A DNA stretch of 64,000 nucleotides from Candidatus Poribacteria bacterium. GTDB taxonomy: Bacteria > Poribacteria > WGA-4E > PCPOR2b. The translations under genes were made by a program, and so were the position numbers. A model generated the notes under the pieces. The model worked only from the letters and a program-made list of their open reading frames with translations. It was not told the origin of the DNA and searched no databases. Where the stretch lies: the NCBI GenBank assembly GCA_003635265.1, contig PYIZ01000034.1, forward strand, positions 228,242 to 292,241, written 5' to 3'. This document shows positions 8,863 to 16,744 of the stretch, one piece after another. Positions within the stretch are counted from its first letter, which is position 1; each line of letters starts with the position of its first letter.

Positions 8863-9526
8863 CCATATTGGACGTGAAACGTGAAACGTAAAACGTAAGG
8901 GACCGAAGTTGCTGCTCTCTTAATTCTCCCTTCTCCTGAAAAGAATCTCGTCTTTTTTACATCTCATCAGAGTTTCCCCGCTGCTTTGTGTGCACTTCCT
9001 CACCCTCCATCAACACAATAATGTCAGCAAGCTATCGTTATTTGCGTCAATTGTTTAGATGTGCAAGAAGATTAGTAAAATTTACTAATGTTAGTAAATT
9101 TTGCTAGCAATAATTACTAATAATAGGGTTAATTACTTCGACAACTTTTTTGCTATATTTCGCTGAAAGCCTTATGGTGACTGACTTTGGGGCGTTCTCG
9201 CCTTTTTTGGCATGGTAATTGCCCATTAGGGTTATGGAACCCTTCAACTTTGACATGGAATTTCATGAGATTGTTGAAGTTTTGGGAATTCCATCAGTAC
9301 GGTAAAGTCACAGAGGGAAACTGGATTGCAATGCCTCAGGCAATTTTTGTTGCGGCAAGGATTAACTCCCTATTGAGGCGTTGTGTGAGGCAATTCTGCC
9401 GGGATTATTCGGTTTTGTCCTGATGAGGATGGGCCTAATCGGGCAAATCCTCAGGAAACATCAACTTTTATCAATCCTGAGACAAATCCTTAATTTTTCT
9501 TGATAATTTTACAAGGAGGAAATATA
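8863..9526. other. Long intergenic region, AT-rich, no convincing gene
   Basis: It holds short direct repeats of the type CGTGAAACGTAAAACGTAAG (8873-8899), a block similar to one upstream of the ECF sigma gene (8889-8965), and a cluster of TTAGTAA/TTACTAA motifs (9072-9122). A 78-codon open frame at 9187-9423 has no ribosome site and an unnatural composition, so I regard it as noise. Confidence 0.6.
9072..9122. promoter_or_regulatory. Cluster of TTAGTAA inverted motifs, possible operator
   Basis: TTAGTAAAATTTACTAA (9072-9088) is palindromic around one central base. It is followed by a further TTAGTAAA half-site at 9091 and a TTACTAAT at 9115. Four half-sites in 50 bases ahead of the exported-protein pair resemble a multi-site operator. 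No cognate regulator is identified. Confidence 0.35.
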
Positions 9527-9949
9527 ATGTGGACTTCACAACATTTGAAAGCAATATTCCTCACCGCTGGGGTATTGGTAGTTGGTTTAGGGATATATGG
9601 GACTTTTCAGGTGCGGGATGCGGAGGCTCAAGGAGGACGTATTAGGCAGTGGACAGTCACTGTCAGAGGAACCGGGGTATATAGTTCGTATTACTTAAAA
9701 AGTTTAACCAAAGGATGCAGCTACTGTTCGTGTACAATATATGGTAAGAGATACCAAAAGGTATTGAAAGACTATGTGGCAACGATCCATTATTTTGACG
9801 ATGGCGAGAACGTTTATTCGGAACCTGGAACGTTTACGTGGGTATCAGGAACACAGAAAGCGGGTTCTACCTATGATGTTTGGTATAGTCATACGCATAA
9901 TAATTGTCGCACAATTTATTTCCGTTTAGGAGGTCCTTGTTATGTTTAG
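9527..9949 (+). CDS. Small exported Cys-containing protein, unknown
   Basis: Not recognised. ATG 9527 has a strong AGGAGG at 9515-9520, giving 140 residues. An N-terminal hydrophobic segment (AIFLTAGVLVVGLGIYGTF) is followed by DAEAQGG, a plausible signal peptide cleavage region. The mature part is beta-rich with five cysteines: a clustered C-x2-C-x-C (KGCSYCSCTIYGKRY), one in NNCRT and one in GGPCYV near the end. These could form disulfides or hold a metal or cofactor. Its last 8 bases overlap the next gene, so the pair is translationally coupled. Confidence 0.75.
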   Translation: MWTSQHLKAIFLTAGVLVVGLGIYGTFQVRDAEAQGGRIRQWTVTVRGTGVYSSYYLKSLTKGCSYCSCTIYGKRYQKVLKDYVATIHYFDDGENVYSEPGTFTWVSGTQKAGSTYDVWYSHTHNNCRTIYFRLGGPCYV

Positions 9950-10919
9950 GCATTCTTTGAAACGCTACTTCATTGCAGCCGGTATTCTTGTGTTGTGTTT
10001 TGTCTCGTTTTTTGGTTACATGCAATATCAAGAGCATGTTGAATTTAAAAACTTTATGTCAGGCATACTGGCGTCTCAACAATCTGTTGATAATACAAAC
10101 ATTCCTAGAGAATCTTCCCTTTCTTCCGTTGTAAAAGTGGAAACGGAAAATACCAATCCAGAAGATATAAAGGTAGACAAGGATTCAAAGCCTGTTTTTT
10201 TTGATTTAGAAAACATGGTGAAACAGCGCGTCCAGGCTCCTGATGGGACAACCCACGAAATCCTTGTTCCTAAAGGGCATGAATTGAAAGAGGGAGATGT
10301 TGTGTCGGAGTCCTTTTTCGATCAGCCACCGTCCTTTGATTTTGAGGTCATAAAAGGCGGACGCATCAAGAAATCGGAGATTCCAGAAGGGGAATCTGTC
10401 GAGTCTTACACAACTAAACAGATGTTGTCGAAGGCTTATGGTGTCTCCATTGAAGAGATTGAAAAAATGATGGAGAGAGGAGATATTATAGTAAAGCGAT
10501 CCCCTATCGACGAGTTTAGTGGCGAGGATTTACTGCACAAGGAGGCCCCCGAACACGATTCTTCAGAGGATAGTGATGAAGATGCAGACGTTATGCTGAT
10601 CCGCCCCGATAGTCCGCCTGCCACATCGGATTTACCGGATATGAGCGGGTCGAAAGCGTCTCCGCCAAATATGTCCAATCTTCAAAAACAAAAGCCCTTT
10701 CAGAAACGCGCAGCGGAACTAGAACAACAGTTGATGCCGGAAGGGATTGAAGGAGAATCGCGCGGAGAGTTATCACCAGAGCGTTTTTCAAAAGCGCAAC
10801 AGTTGATTGGCCAGTACGGTTCAGAGGAAGGGCTTCGCCGTTTGCGGGAGACGGCCCCTGACTTAGCTCGGCAATTTGAGCGGGAGCAACGCGAACCGAA
10901 AATGAATACAGAACCATAG
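9942..10919 (+). CDS. Single-pass exported acidic protein, unknown
   Basis: Not recognised. ATG 9942 overlaps the end of the upstream gene and has its own AGGAGG at 9928-9933. It has 325 residues with one N-terminal membrane segment (YFIAAGILVLCFVSFFGYM), then a long hydrophilic part rich in Glu, Asp, Ser and Pro with little predicted fold. It ends with a charged helical stretch (ALEQQ/GLRRLRETAPDLARQFEREQ region). It looks like a membrane-anchored partner of the preceding Cys-containing protein. A strong terminator follows at 10962, closing this two-gene unit. Confidence 0.7.
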   Translation: MFRHSLKRYFIAAGILVLCFVSFFGYMQYQEHVEFKNFMSGILASQQSVDNTNIPRESSLSSVVKVETENTNPEDIKVDKDSKPVFFDLENMVKQRVQAPDGTTHEILVPKGHELKEGDVVSESFFDQPPSFDFEVIKGGRIKKSEIPEGESVESYTTKQMLSKAYGVSIEEIEKMMERGDIIVKRSPIDEFSGEDLLHKEAPEHDSSEDSDEDADVMLIRPDSPPATSDLPDMSGSKASPPNMSNLQKQKPFQKRAAELEQQLMPEGIEGESRGELSPERFSKAQQLIGQYGSEEGLRRLRETAPDLARQFEREQREPKMNTEP

Positions 10920-10961
10920 GAATTGCGTTTCGTCACTGCGAAATATCAACCTTTCCAAATT

Positions 10962-11035
10962 AGCCACCTCTTTGATTCTTATCCTTCCCCCGAACACGGG
11001 GAGGACGGAATCGGGAGGTGGCTTTTTTATTTTTA
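10962..11035 (+). terminator. Rho-independent terminator after the exported pair
   Basis: The outer stem AGCCACCTC (10962-10970) pairs with GAGGTGGCT (11015-11023). An inner stem CCCC/GGGG lies around 10986-11001, and TTTTTATTTTT follows. It separates the two-gene exported unit from the ECF sigma operon. Confidence 0.85.
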
Positions 11036-11191
11036 GATACCACAAGGCACGTAAAACACCAAAAGTTACTGCCCCTCTAATTTTTTTCCAAAAAATCTCG
11101 TCTTTTTCCATGTCTTAGCTGTCTATATGGTTAAACGGATCGAAATCATCCAACCTTCTTATCCAAATTACCATCCAGTCTGGAGGTAAGC

Positions 11192-11761
11192 GTGGAAAAA
11201 TCAGATGAGGCTTTGATGCACCAACTTCAGATGGGTGATTTGCGTTCGTTTGACACATTGGTCAAGCGGTGGGAGAAGCGGCTGCTGAATTACTGCTACC
11301 GAATGGTCAACGACATCGCGTTAGCGGAAGATCTTCGGCAGGAGGTCTTTCTGCGTATCTATCGTTCTGCCAAGATGTTTCGTGCAAGGGCGAAATTCTC
11401 CACATGGATGTATCGGATTGCGACAAATCTCTGTATAAATACACTTGCTAAACCAGGGCACTGGAAAGAGACATCGGTCGCAGTTTATCTGGAATCAGAA
11501 TCTGAAGGTTTGGATGACAGGCTCATCGATCCATCTGATCAACCTGATGAGGTTGTGGTGAAGAAAGAGATTGAAGACCGGATACGCTCGGCAGTGGCGT
11601 GTTTACCAGAAGATCTGCGGGTCGTAGTCATTATGCGCCATTACCACGACATGAAATTTCGAGAAATTGCTGAAATTTTAGATCGCCCTACCAGCACGGT
11701 CAAGTCACGGATGGTCGCTGGAATGGAACGTCTCAGTAAAATGTTGTCGAAGCAAGAATAA
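11192..11761 (+). CDS. ECF RNA polymerase sigma factor
   Basis: 189 residues, GTG start at 11192 with GGAGG at 11182-11186. The sigma-2 region is clear (residues ~10-75: DIALAEDLRQEVFLRIYRSA and FSTWMYRIATNLCIN) and the sigma-4 helix-turn-helix is at the C-terminus (RHYHDMKFREIAEILDRP, STVKSRM). It directs transcription of an extracytoplasmic-stress or envelope regulon. The next gene is a zinc-finger anti-sigma factor and a third, exported protein follows, forming a typical sigma/anti-sigma/effector operon. Confidence 0.95.
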   Translation: MEKSDEALMHQLQMGDLRSFDTLVKRWEKRLLNYCYRMVNDIALAEDLRQEVFLRIYRSAKMFRARAKFSTWMYRIATNLCINTLAKPGHWKETSVAVYLESESEGLDDRLIDPSDQPDEVVVKKEIEDRIRSAVACLPEDLRVVVIMRHYHDMKFREIAEILDRPTSTVKSRMVAGMERLSKMLSKQE

Positions 11762-11807
11762 TTTCCCAGCGTTGATCGCTGATTCACAGGTAAAGGAGGT
11801 GTTAGCA

Positions 11808-12515
11808 TTGGATTGTAGATTTTTTAGAGAGCAGATTGTGCTTGAGGGCTATGATGAATTGGACGCAGAAGCGAAAAAATCGCTGGAAGCACACTTACAG
11901 ACTTGTCGTGAGTGTGAACAGTTCCAATTGAATTTAACCGAGACACAACAAGCTCTTGATCAATCAACAGAGGTGGATCGTCCAATCGATATTGCGGCAT
12001 TGCATAAAGCAATACGACCTAAACCATTGCCATGGTGGTCCCGATTATCCGCATGGCGATGGCTCGCTTGGGGAACAGCGGTTTGTTTGATTTTGGTCGT
12101 CGGTCTTTCTGCGCTGGCATGGATTGGCGTTGACATTAAGTGGGAAGATCGTGGTTTGACGCTTAGGATTGGGCAAGAGGTGGTCCCGGAGATAACAGAA
12201 CAGGAACTGGTACGATTGCTTGAGGTGGAACGCCACGCCACCCAAGCGGAGCTTGTAAAACAGCTTCAAGGGGCGTTGGATGAGTTCAGCGAACAACTTC
12301 AATTCCATTTGGATGAACGGCAGAAACAGGCAGATGCACAATTAGCGTTGATCTATCAAGGGTTGCAATCACAGCGAGTACAGGATCTGGAACTCATCCG
12401 TCAAGAACTTCAGCACCTCGCCGGTGCCACGGAAGCTGAATTTCTTGAATCCCAACGTGTTCTTGAATTCATCCTTGCTTCTCATGTGTCCGGGATACAA
12501 CAGAACACGAAATGA
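11808..12515 (+). CDS. Membrane anti-sigma factor with zinc-finger domain
   Basis: The frame is open from 11772, but TTG 11808, with AGGAGGT at 11794-11800, is the best start and puts the zinc-finger domain at the very N-terminus. It has about 235 residues. The HLQTCREC segment is the H-x3-C-x2-C zinc site of the anti-sigma ZAS/zf-HC2 fold. One membrane segment (WGTAVCLILVVGLSALAWI) is followed by a long Gln/Glu/Leu-rich helical periplasmic part. It should bind and hold the ECF sigma factor encoded just upstream. Release is probably by signal-induced proteolysis, although nothing in the sequence proves this. Confidence 0.88.
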   Translation: MDCRFFREQIVLEGYDELDAEAKKSLEAHLQTCRECEQFQLNLTETQQALDQSTEVDRPIDIAALHKAIRPKPLPWWSRLSAWRWLAWGTAVCLILVVGLSALAWIGVDIKWEDRGLTLRIGQEVVPEITEQELVRLLEVERHATQAELVKQLQGALDEFSEQLQFHLDERQKQADAQLALIYQGLQSQRVQDLELIRQELQHLAGATEAEFLESQRVLEFILASHVSGIQQNTK

Positions 12516-12609
12516 CATCGTATAAAATATCAACTGTGCGCCATGTAAAACATGAATCGCAAAACGTAAGAGATACTCATTCATACCTATCCAAAGGGAG
12601 GATACAGTT

Positions 12610-13572
12610 ATGAAATTCTTTAAGACCATTATTATAGTTGTGCTTGGTGTCGGTTTGGTTACCAGCACTGTACCTGCACAAGATGAAATTAACTACACCG
12701 AGATGGTCGAAGATCTCAAGGTGATGTGTCAGATCATTGACGAAGTAATGGACGAGACATTTGAGGACGATTATGTCAAGGGTGGATTTTTCCGTAGGGG
12801 AGGCTGTCAACACCTATATCTTAAAGACTATGGTGCTATGTTCTTGCTTGATGTACGGTTTCCTGTTGCAGAAAAAGAGATGAAGATCGTTAAGACAGAG
12901 AAAAAAACAAATCTGTGGGAAAAGTATGAGCGAGAAGTGCGACATCAACGTCAACCAGAAGAGGTGGTATGGGTGATTGACAATAATAAATCATATAGCA
13001 AGGAGAAAGTTGATAAACTTAAGGAGCAGCTAGCTTATCTCGTCGGTGAGTATGGGTCCCGTATCGGTCAATTGACGCTTGATGATACGATTTCATTTGT
13101 GGTTTTCGGTTATCCTGATCACGCCGTTGACCTTGAAACAGATTTTTTGGTTGAAATGCACGTCGTCGAACACGTTGCAGATGCGATGTCTCACCCCCGG
13201 GAAACGGCTGAAGAGTTAAGAAAGAAGAATCAGGCACTTCGCGAAGCAATACAAGAACTAAAGAAAATAAAACGAGAACTAGATGGAACCGCAGAAGAGG
13301 AAAGCGGAGACGATGACAAAAAGGTTATCAGCCAGCGGAATGAAACCATAATTATCGAAAAGGAGAAAGACGAAGAAATGGAAGATTCACAATCCCAAAA
13401 GGGCAAACGGCTTCGTATGCTTATTCCTCCGATGCCACCAAATTTTCCCCACAGATTCCATGGCAAGCCGGCAACAACACTGATTCTCACTTTCAAGCGG
13501 AGTCAACTTGAGGACAAAAAAGGAGCGGATTGGGAGGCTTTGTTGGAAGCAGCGGCGGTCGTGGAATATTGA
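12610..13572 (+). CDS. Exported protein of the ECF operon, unknown
   Basis: 320 residues, ATG 12610 with GGGAGGAT just upstream. It has a clear signal peptide (IIIVVLGVGLVTSTVPAQ). The mature protein has mixed alpha/beta content, a coiled-coil part around residues 195-235 (EELRKKNQALREAIQELKK), an acidic linker and a C-terminal LTFKRSQLED segment. No known family is recognised. It follows the sigma/anti-sigma pair with about 95 bases spacing and probably belongs to the regulon or to sensing. It ends 5 bases from the convergent next gene. Confidence 0.75.
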   Translation: MKFFKTIIIVVLGVGLVTSTVPAQDEINYTEMVEDLKVMCQIIDEVMDETFEDDYVKGGFFRRGGCQHLYLKDYGAMFLLDVRFPVAEKEMKIVKTEKKTNLWEKYEREVRHQRQPEEVVWVIDNNKSYSKEKVDKLKEQLAYLVGEYGSRIGQLTLDDTISFVVFGYPDHAVDLETDFLVEMHVVEHVADAMSHPRETAEELRKKNQALREAIQELKKIKRELDGTAEEESGDDDKKVISQRNETIIIEKEKDEEMEDSQSQKGKRLRMLIPPMPPNFPHRFHGKPATTLILTFKRSQLEDKKGADWEALLEAAAVVEY

Positions 13573-13577
13573 ACCGC

Positions 13578-14147
13578 TCAATTGAAAAAAATAAACCCGA
13601 CATACATGAGAGCAGAAATGAGGTTTATAAAGACTAAGATACCCTTCATGAATCGGGATTGCAGCCGGGGAAAGAGGTAGACTGATGCCCCAATTGTGAC
13701 CAATATTTCGATAGCAGACACAATGCCGCCGTGATGTCTGGGATCCCAGTAGGAGACCGGGCTATGGAAACGGTATTGGAGGAGCGGGAAGAAGTGGCGA
13801 TGCCCGTCGTCTTGGTGGAGGAAAAAATCGCCGGCAGCGTGTAACAGTAGGCTCAGGGAGAGTATAATGACGGGGTTGGATTTACGCCAGTAACCAATCC
13901 CAAGAAGGATGAGAAAGAGCGGTATAGAGTTGAAGAGGTCAAAGACGTTTTGCCACTCTGGGAGGAAATACCGCTCATTCCAGATTAGGCGTTGTGGGTG
14001 CTTGAGAATGAACGCCTCAACCGCAAAAAAGATAAACATCGGCAGGTCCGGCAATGCGGCACCAATAAGGGCGTAGCGATGCAGATGTGGAGATGCTTTC
14101 CGACTCAGGAGCGCGACGTTGATAATAGCGTGGGACTGGGTGTTCAT
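13578..14147 (-). CDS. Polytopic membrane protein, possibly metal-dependent hydrolase-like
   Basis: 189 residues with about five hydrophobic helices. It starts NTQSHAIINVALL, has ALIGAALPDLPMF, and carries histidines at the membrane edge in LLHAAGDFFLHQDDGHRHFF. This pattern is similar to the membrane-bound YdjM/DUF457-type putative metal-dependent hydrolases, but it is distant and no function is known. No clear ribosome site precedes ATG 14147. Confidence 0.6.
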   Translation of the reverse strand: MNTQSHAIINVALLSRKASPHLHRYALIGAALPDLPMFIFFAVEAFILKHPQRLIWNERYFLPEWQNVFDLFNSIPLFLILLGIGYWRKSNPVIILSLSLLLHAAGDFFLHQDDGHRHFFPLLQYRFHSPVSYWDPRHHGGIVSAIEILVTIGASVYLFPRLQSRFMKGILVFINLISALMYVGFIFFN

Positions 14148-14148
14148 A

Positions 14149-14207
14149 GGTTCATTAGTTCATTCATGAATCAGTGCACCAATGAACTGATTCACGCTTT
14201 ACGTTTC
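14149..14207. repeat. Dispersed repeat, GGTTCATTAGTTCATT family
   Basis: GGTTCATTAGTTCATTCATG is followed by CAATGAACTGATTCACG and TTTACGTTTC. Related copies lie at 7461-7501, 15303-15341, 23658-23688 and 31046-31075, all in gene junctions. Confidence 0.55.
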
Positions 14208-14263
14208 TTCCTCGGTCTTTGGCTGGAAAAATTATTAACAGTTGCCAATCACCACTATTGGTT

Positions 14264-15286
14264 TTATGGATTCGTGTATTTGATCACACCCTCATCCAAC
14301 ATAGTCAGCAGCGCGGAGTCATCCACATCAAGCGGCAGGGTAATCTTCGCACGACGGCGGCTTGATTCGTAGGTCGAGAAGATGAGTTCTGTCGTCTGGA
14401 TCGCCTTTCGTCCGCTGAGTTCTGGCTCGCGTCCCGTTTTGACGCAATCGATCAGATCAAGTACGGCAAGGACGGTATCCCCACCGGGTGGAACAATGCC
14501 ATCAAGGTTCGGTGTTTCCCAACCATCTGCTCCATGTCGAAGGACACGCACCGGTGGCTTATCTCGGCCGTTAACTTCAATAATGCCGTCTGTGCCGATG
14601 ATACGATTTTGCACTCCGCCTAGCGAAGCTGCGCCCGTCGCGAGTAGACCTTCCACTCCATTTTTATAGCGAATCCATGAGACTCCACTCGTCTCTACTG
14701 GCACACCAAAAACAAGAGTTTCTTCGACCGCATCAATTTGGCCCATCACCCATTCCGCTGGTTCGTCGTTGTTGTAGAAGAAGAACATGTCGAACCAGTG
14801 CGTTCCCCAGTCGATCATATTGGGGCATGCACCTTCAAAGCGGTAGACTTGACCGATTGTGCCATCATTCGCTAATTCCTTCGCTTTAATAAAACTCGCA
14901 CCGAAACGGCGTTGATGGCAGAAACTAATCATCACGTCGTTGTCCACACACGCTTGATAGAGCGCTTTGGCGTCGCCCCATGTCGGTGCCATCGGTTTCT
15001 CGGCGTGGATGGCTTTGATCCCACTATTCGCCGCTGCGATAACCATCTCTTTGTGGAGAGCAATCCACGTACAGACGCTGACAAAGTCGAGCGACTCCTT
15101 ATCTAGCATCTCACGGTAATCTTCATAGGTTCTCGGAACTCCGAACTGCTCTGCGAAATTCCCGCGAGCCTCTTCAAAGGGATCTGCACATGCGACGATC
15201 TCTACATCCGGCGATGCCTGATATCCTTCCGCATGACCACGTCCACGTCCACCACAACCGACAACACCTGCTTTGAACAATGCCAT
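14264..15286 (-). CDS. Gfo/Idh/MocA family oxidoreductase
   Basis: A 340-residue NAD(P)-dependent dehydrogenase of the glucose-fructose oxidoreductase / inositol dehydrogenase family. The N-terminal Rossmann motif is GVVGCGGRGRGHAEG and the catalytic-type EKP motif is intact (E96-K97-P98). The C-terminal alpha/beta domain carries GTHWFDMFFFYNN. ATG 15286 has GGAGAA upstream. The substrate cannot be predicted, though a sugar or polyol is likely. It is separated by about 210 bases from the methyltransferase on the same strand, so it need not be in the same transcript. Confidence 0.92.
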   Translation of the reverse strand: MALFKAGVVGCGGRGRGHAEGYQASPDVEIVACADPFEEARGNFAEQFGVPRTYEDYREMLDKESLDFVSVCTWIALHKEMVIAAANSGIKAIHAEKPMAPTWGDAKALYQACVDNDVMISFCHQRRFGASFIKAKELANDGTIGQVYRFEGACPNMIDWGTHWFDMFFFYNNDEPAEWVMGQIDAVEETLVFGVPVETSGVSWIRYKNGVEGLLATGAASLGGVQNRIIGTDGIIEVNGRDKPPVRVLRHGADGWETPNLDGIVPPGGDTVLAVLDLIDCVKTGREPELSGRKAIQTTELIFSTYESSRRRAKITLPLDVDDSALLTMLDEGVIKYTNP

Positions 15287-15302
15287 AAAGGTTCTCCGTT
15301 TT

Positions 15303-15341
15303 GGTTCATTAGTTTATCAGTCCATTAGTTCACTAATGAAC
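15303..15341. repeat. Dispersed repeat, GGTTCATTAGTT family
   Basis: GGTTCATTAGTTTATCAG is followed by CCATTAGTTCACTAATGAAC. It lies in the intergenic space upstream of the oxidoreductase and is one of five related copies in the window. Confidence 0.55.
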
Positions 15342-15409
15342 TATAGTAGATTTTAGAATTAATTGGATACGATGAACGAGTCCCGATAGATTGGGATTCG
15401 TGGAGTTAC

Positions 15410-15432
15410 GGCACACGGAGTGTGCCTACTAC
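15410..15432. repeat. REP-like hairpin with TACTAC tail
   Basis: A perfect stem GGCACAC/GTGTGCC with loop GGA is followed by TACTAC. A related broken copy is at 25606-25699 (GTTACGGCATACGGA ... ATATGCTTACTAC). Same class as the other intergenic hairpins in the window. Confidence 0.55.
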
Positions 15433-15496
15433 TTCTAATGTCTATTTATTTTTAGCATTTACTATAGTCACAGCATTAACACCGTAATCTTATGTT

Positions 15497-16492
15497 TTAC
15501 ATCGGTTTCTGCGCCGTTATGATGCCCAACCCGTCCGGCAACGTATCGCGCTTAAAGTTCACAAATCCAGCTGCTGTTATCCAATCGTGATATTCAGCTT
15601 CGGTATAAGCCTGTCCTTCGTCGTAGATATTGATGAAGATAGTGTTGGTTATCGCAGCACCCCGTGGAGAGATGCGAGAGTTATCAAGGATACCGATCCC
15701 CAAGATATAGATCGTGCCGCCCGGTGCCATGGTTGCATTGATGTTTCTGAGGGCGCGTTGCGCATCACCCGGCGAAAGCACCTGAATGAATGACTTCAGA
15801 ACGACAGCATCAAACGATCCGTCGAGTGGGGTTTCTACGATATTCCCCGTAATGACCTTGACTCGGTCAGACAGACCTGCCTCCGTCACAAAACGTCGCG
15901 TGATCGGTGTCACATTGGACACATCTACAACCGTCGCTTGGATATGGGAGCAAGCTTTCACCACCGCGATGGCTACGCCCCCGGAACCGCCACCAACGTC
16001 TAACAACCTCTGACAGGACGAAAGTCCATAGTCTTTTACCAGTGTGCGTCCTGTTGTGAGAGCGCCCGGATGCAAACCTTGATAGAACGTTTCTAATGCT
16101 TCGCGGGACATCTGCGTGTAGTCGTGCTTGGCTTGCGGCTGCCCAGTGCGGATGGATTCTGCTGTTTGAAGTGCTGCATCCCACAAATCTGCATACAGCG
16201 GATGTATCCCGCCCATGTAGAATGGACTGCCGCGGACAAGAAAATGGTTCGCTTCGTCGGTGTTGGCGAAACGATCTCCTTCTACGGTCAACAACTCGGC
16301 GGCAACAAGCGCATAGAGTAGCGGTTTGAGCTTAACCACACCCACACCGATGGCATCGGCAATCTGCTCAGGGCGCATGGGACCGGCTTTGAGTGGCGTG
16401 AACAGATCAAGTTGCATCCCTGCTAGCAAGGCAAAGGAGGGATAAACATCTATCAGTTTCTGGATGGTCCTCGGTTCAGGAGGTGATTTCAT
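15497..16492 (-). CDS. SAM-dependent O-methyltransferase
   Basis: 331 residues. The N-terminal part (to ~90) resembles the dimerisation/winged-helix domain of plant-type O-methyltransferases (FALLAGMQLDLFTPL, then GVGVVKLKPLLYALVAAELL). The SAM-binding motif I is LLDVGGGSGGVAI at about residues 163-175. Later comes AVVLKSFIQVLSPGDAQRAL. It has the layout of acetylserotonin/hydroxyindole or polyketide O-methyltransferases. The PaaK-like ligase gene lies divergently next to it, hinting at a small aromatic-acid or secondary-metabolite function, but this is speculative. Confidence 0.9.
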   Translation of the reverse strand: MKSPPEPRTIQKLIDVYPSFALLAGMQLDLFTPLKAGPMRPEQIADAIGVGVVKLKPLLYALVAAELLTVEGDRFANTDEANHFLVRGSPFYMGGIHPLYADLWDAALQTAESIRTGQPQAKHDYTQMSREALETFYQGLHPGALTTGRTLVKDYGLSSCQRLLDVGGGSGGVAIAVVKACSHIQATVVDVSNVTPITRRFVTEAGLSDRVKVITGNIVETPLDGSFDAVVLKSFIQVLSPGDAQRALRNINATMAPGGTIYILGIGILDNSRISPRGAAITNTIFINIYDEGQAYTEAEYHDWITAAGFVNFKRDTLPDGLGIITAQKPM

Positions 16493-16638
16493 GTGGGTGT
16501 CACCTTATCAACATTGATGTAAGTGTGTCGATTCATTGTAGCAGCAAAGCATCTGCGTGTCAATATAGTATCGGCTTGCCACGACTATCAATAGACTGTT
16601 ATAATAATTTGGAACTGCGTTGCTGCGGCAAGCCAGTT

Positions 16639-16666
16639 GTAGGGAACAACGATCGTTGTTCCCTAC
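16639..16666. repeat. Perfect 28-bp palindrome
   Basis: The left half GTAGGGAACAACGA is followed directly by its exact reverse complement. It lies in the intergenic region between the divergent methyltransferase and ligase genes, flanked by GCAAGCCAGT and GATGCCGAG. It may be a REP-type element or a regulator site. Confidence 0.7.
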
Positions 16667-16744
16667 GATGCCGAGTTTTTGTGTCAAGATGTGAATCTCG
16701 ACCTACAGGTTGTTGATACTTCACACCCACATATCCTAAAGAAT

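Noticed and set aside
9187..9423. Plus-strand open frame of 78 codons in the long intergenic region
   Set aside because: No ribosome site, unusual amino acid mix and no link to neighbours.
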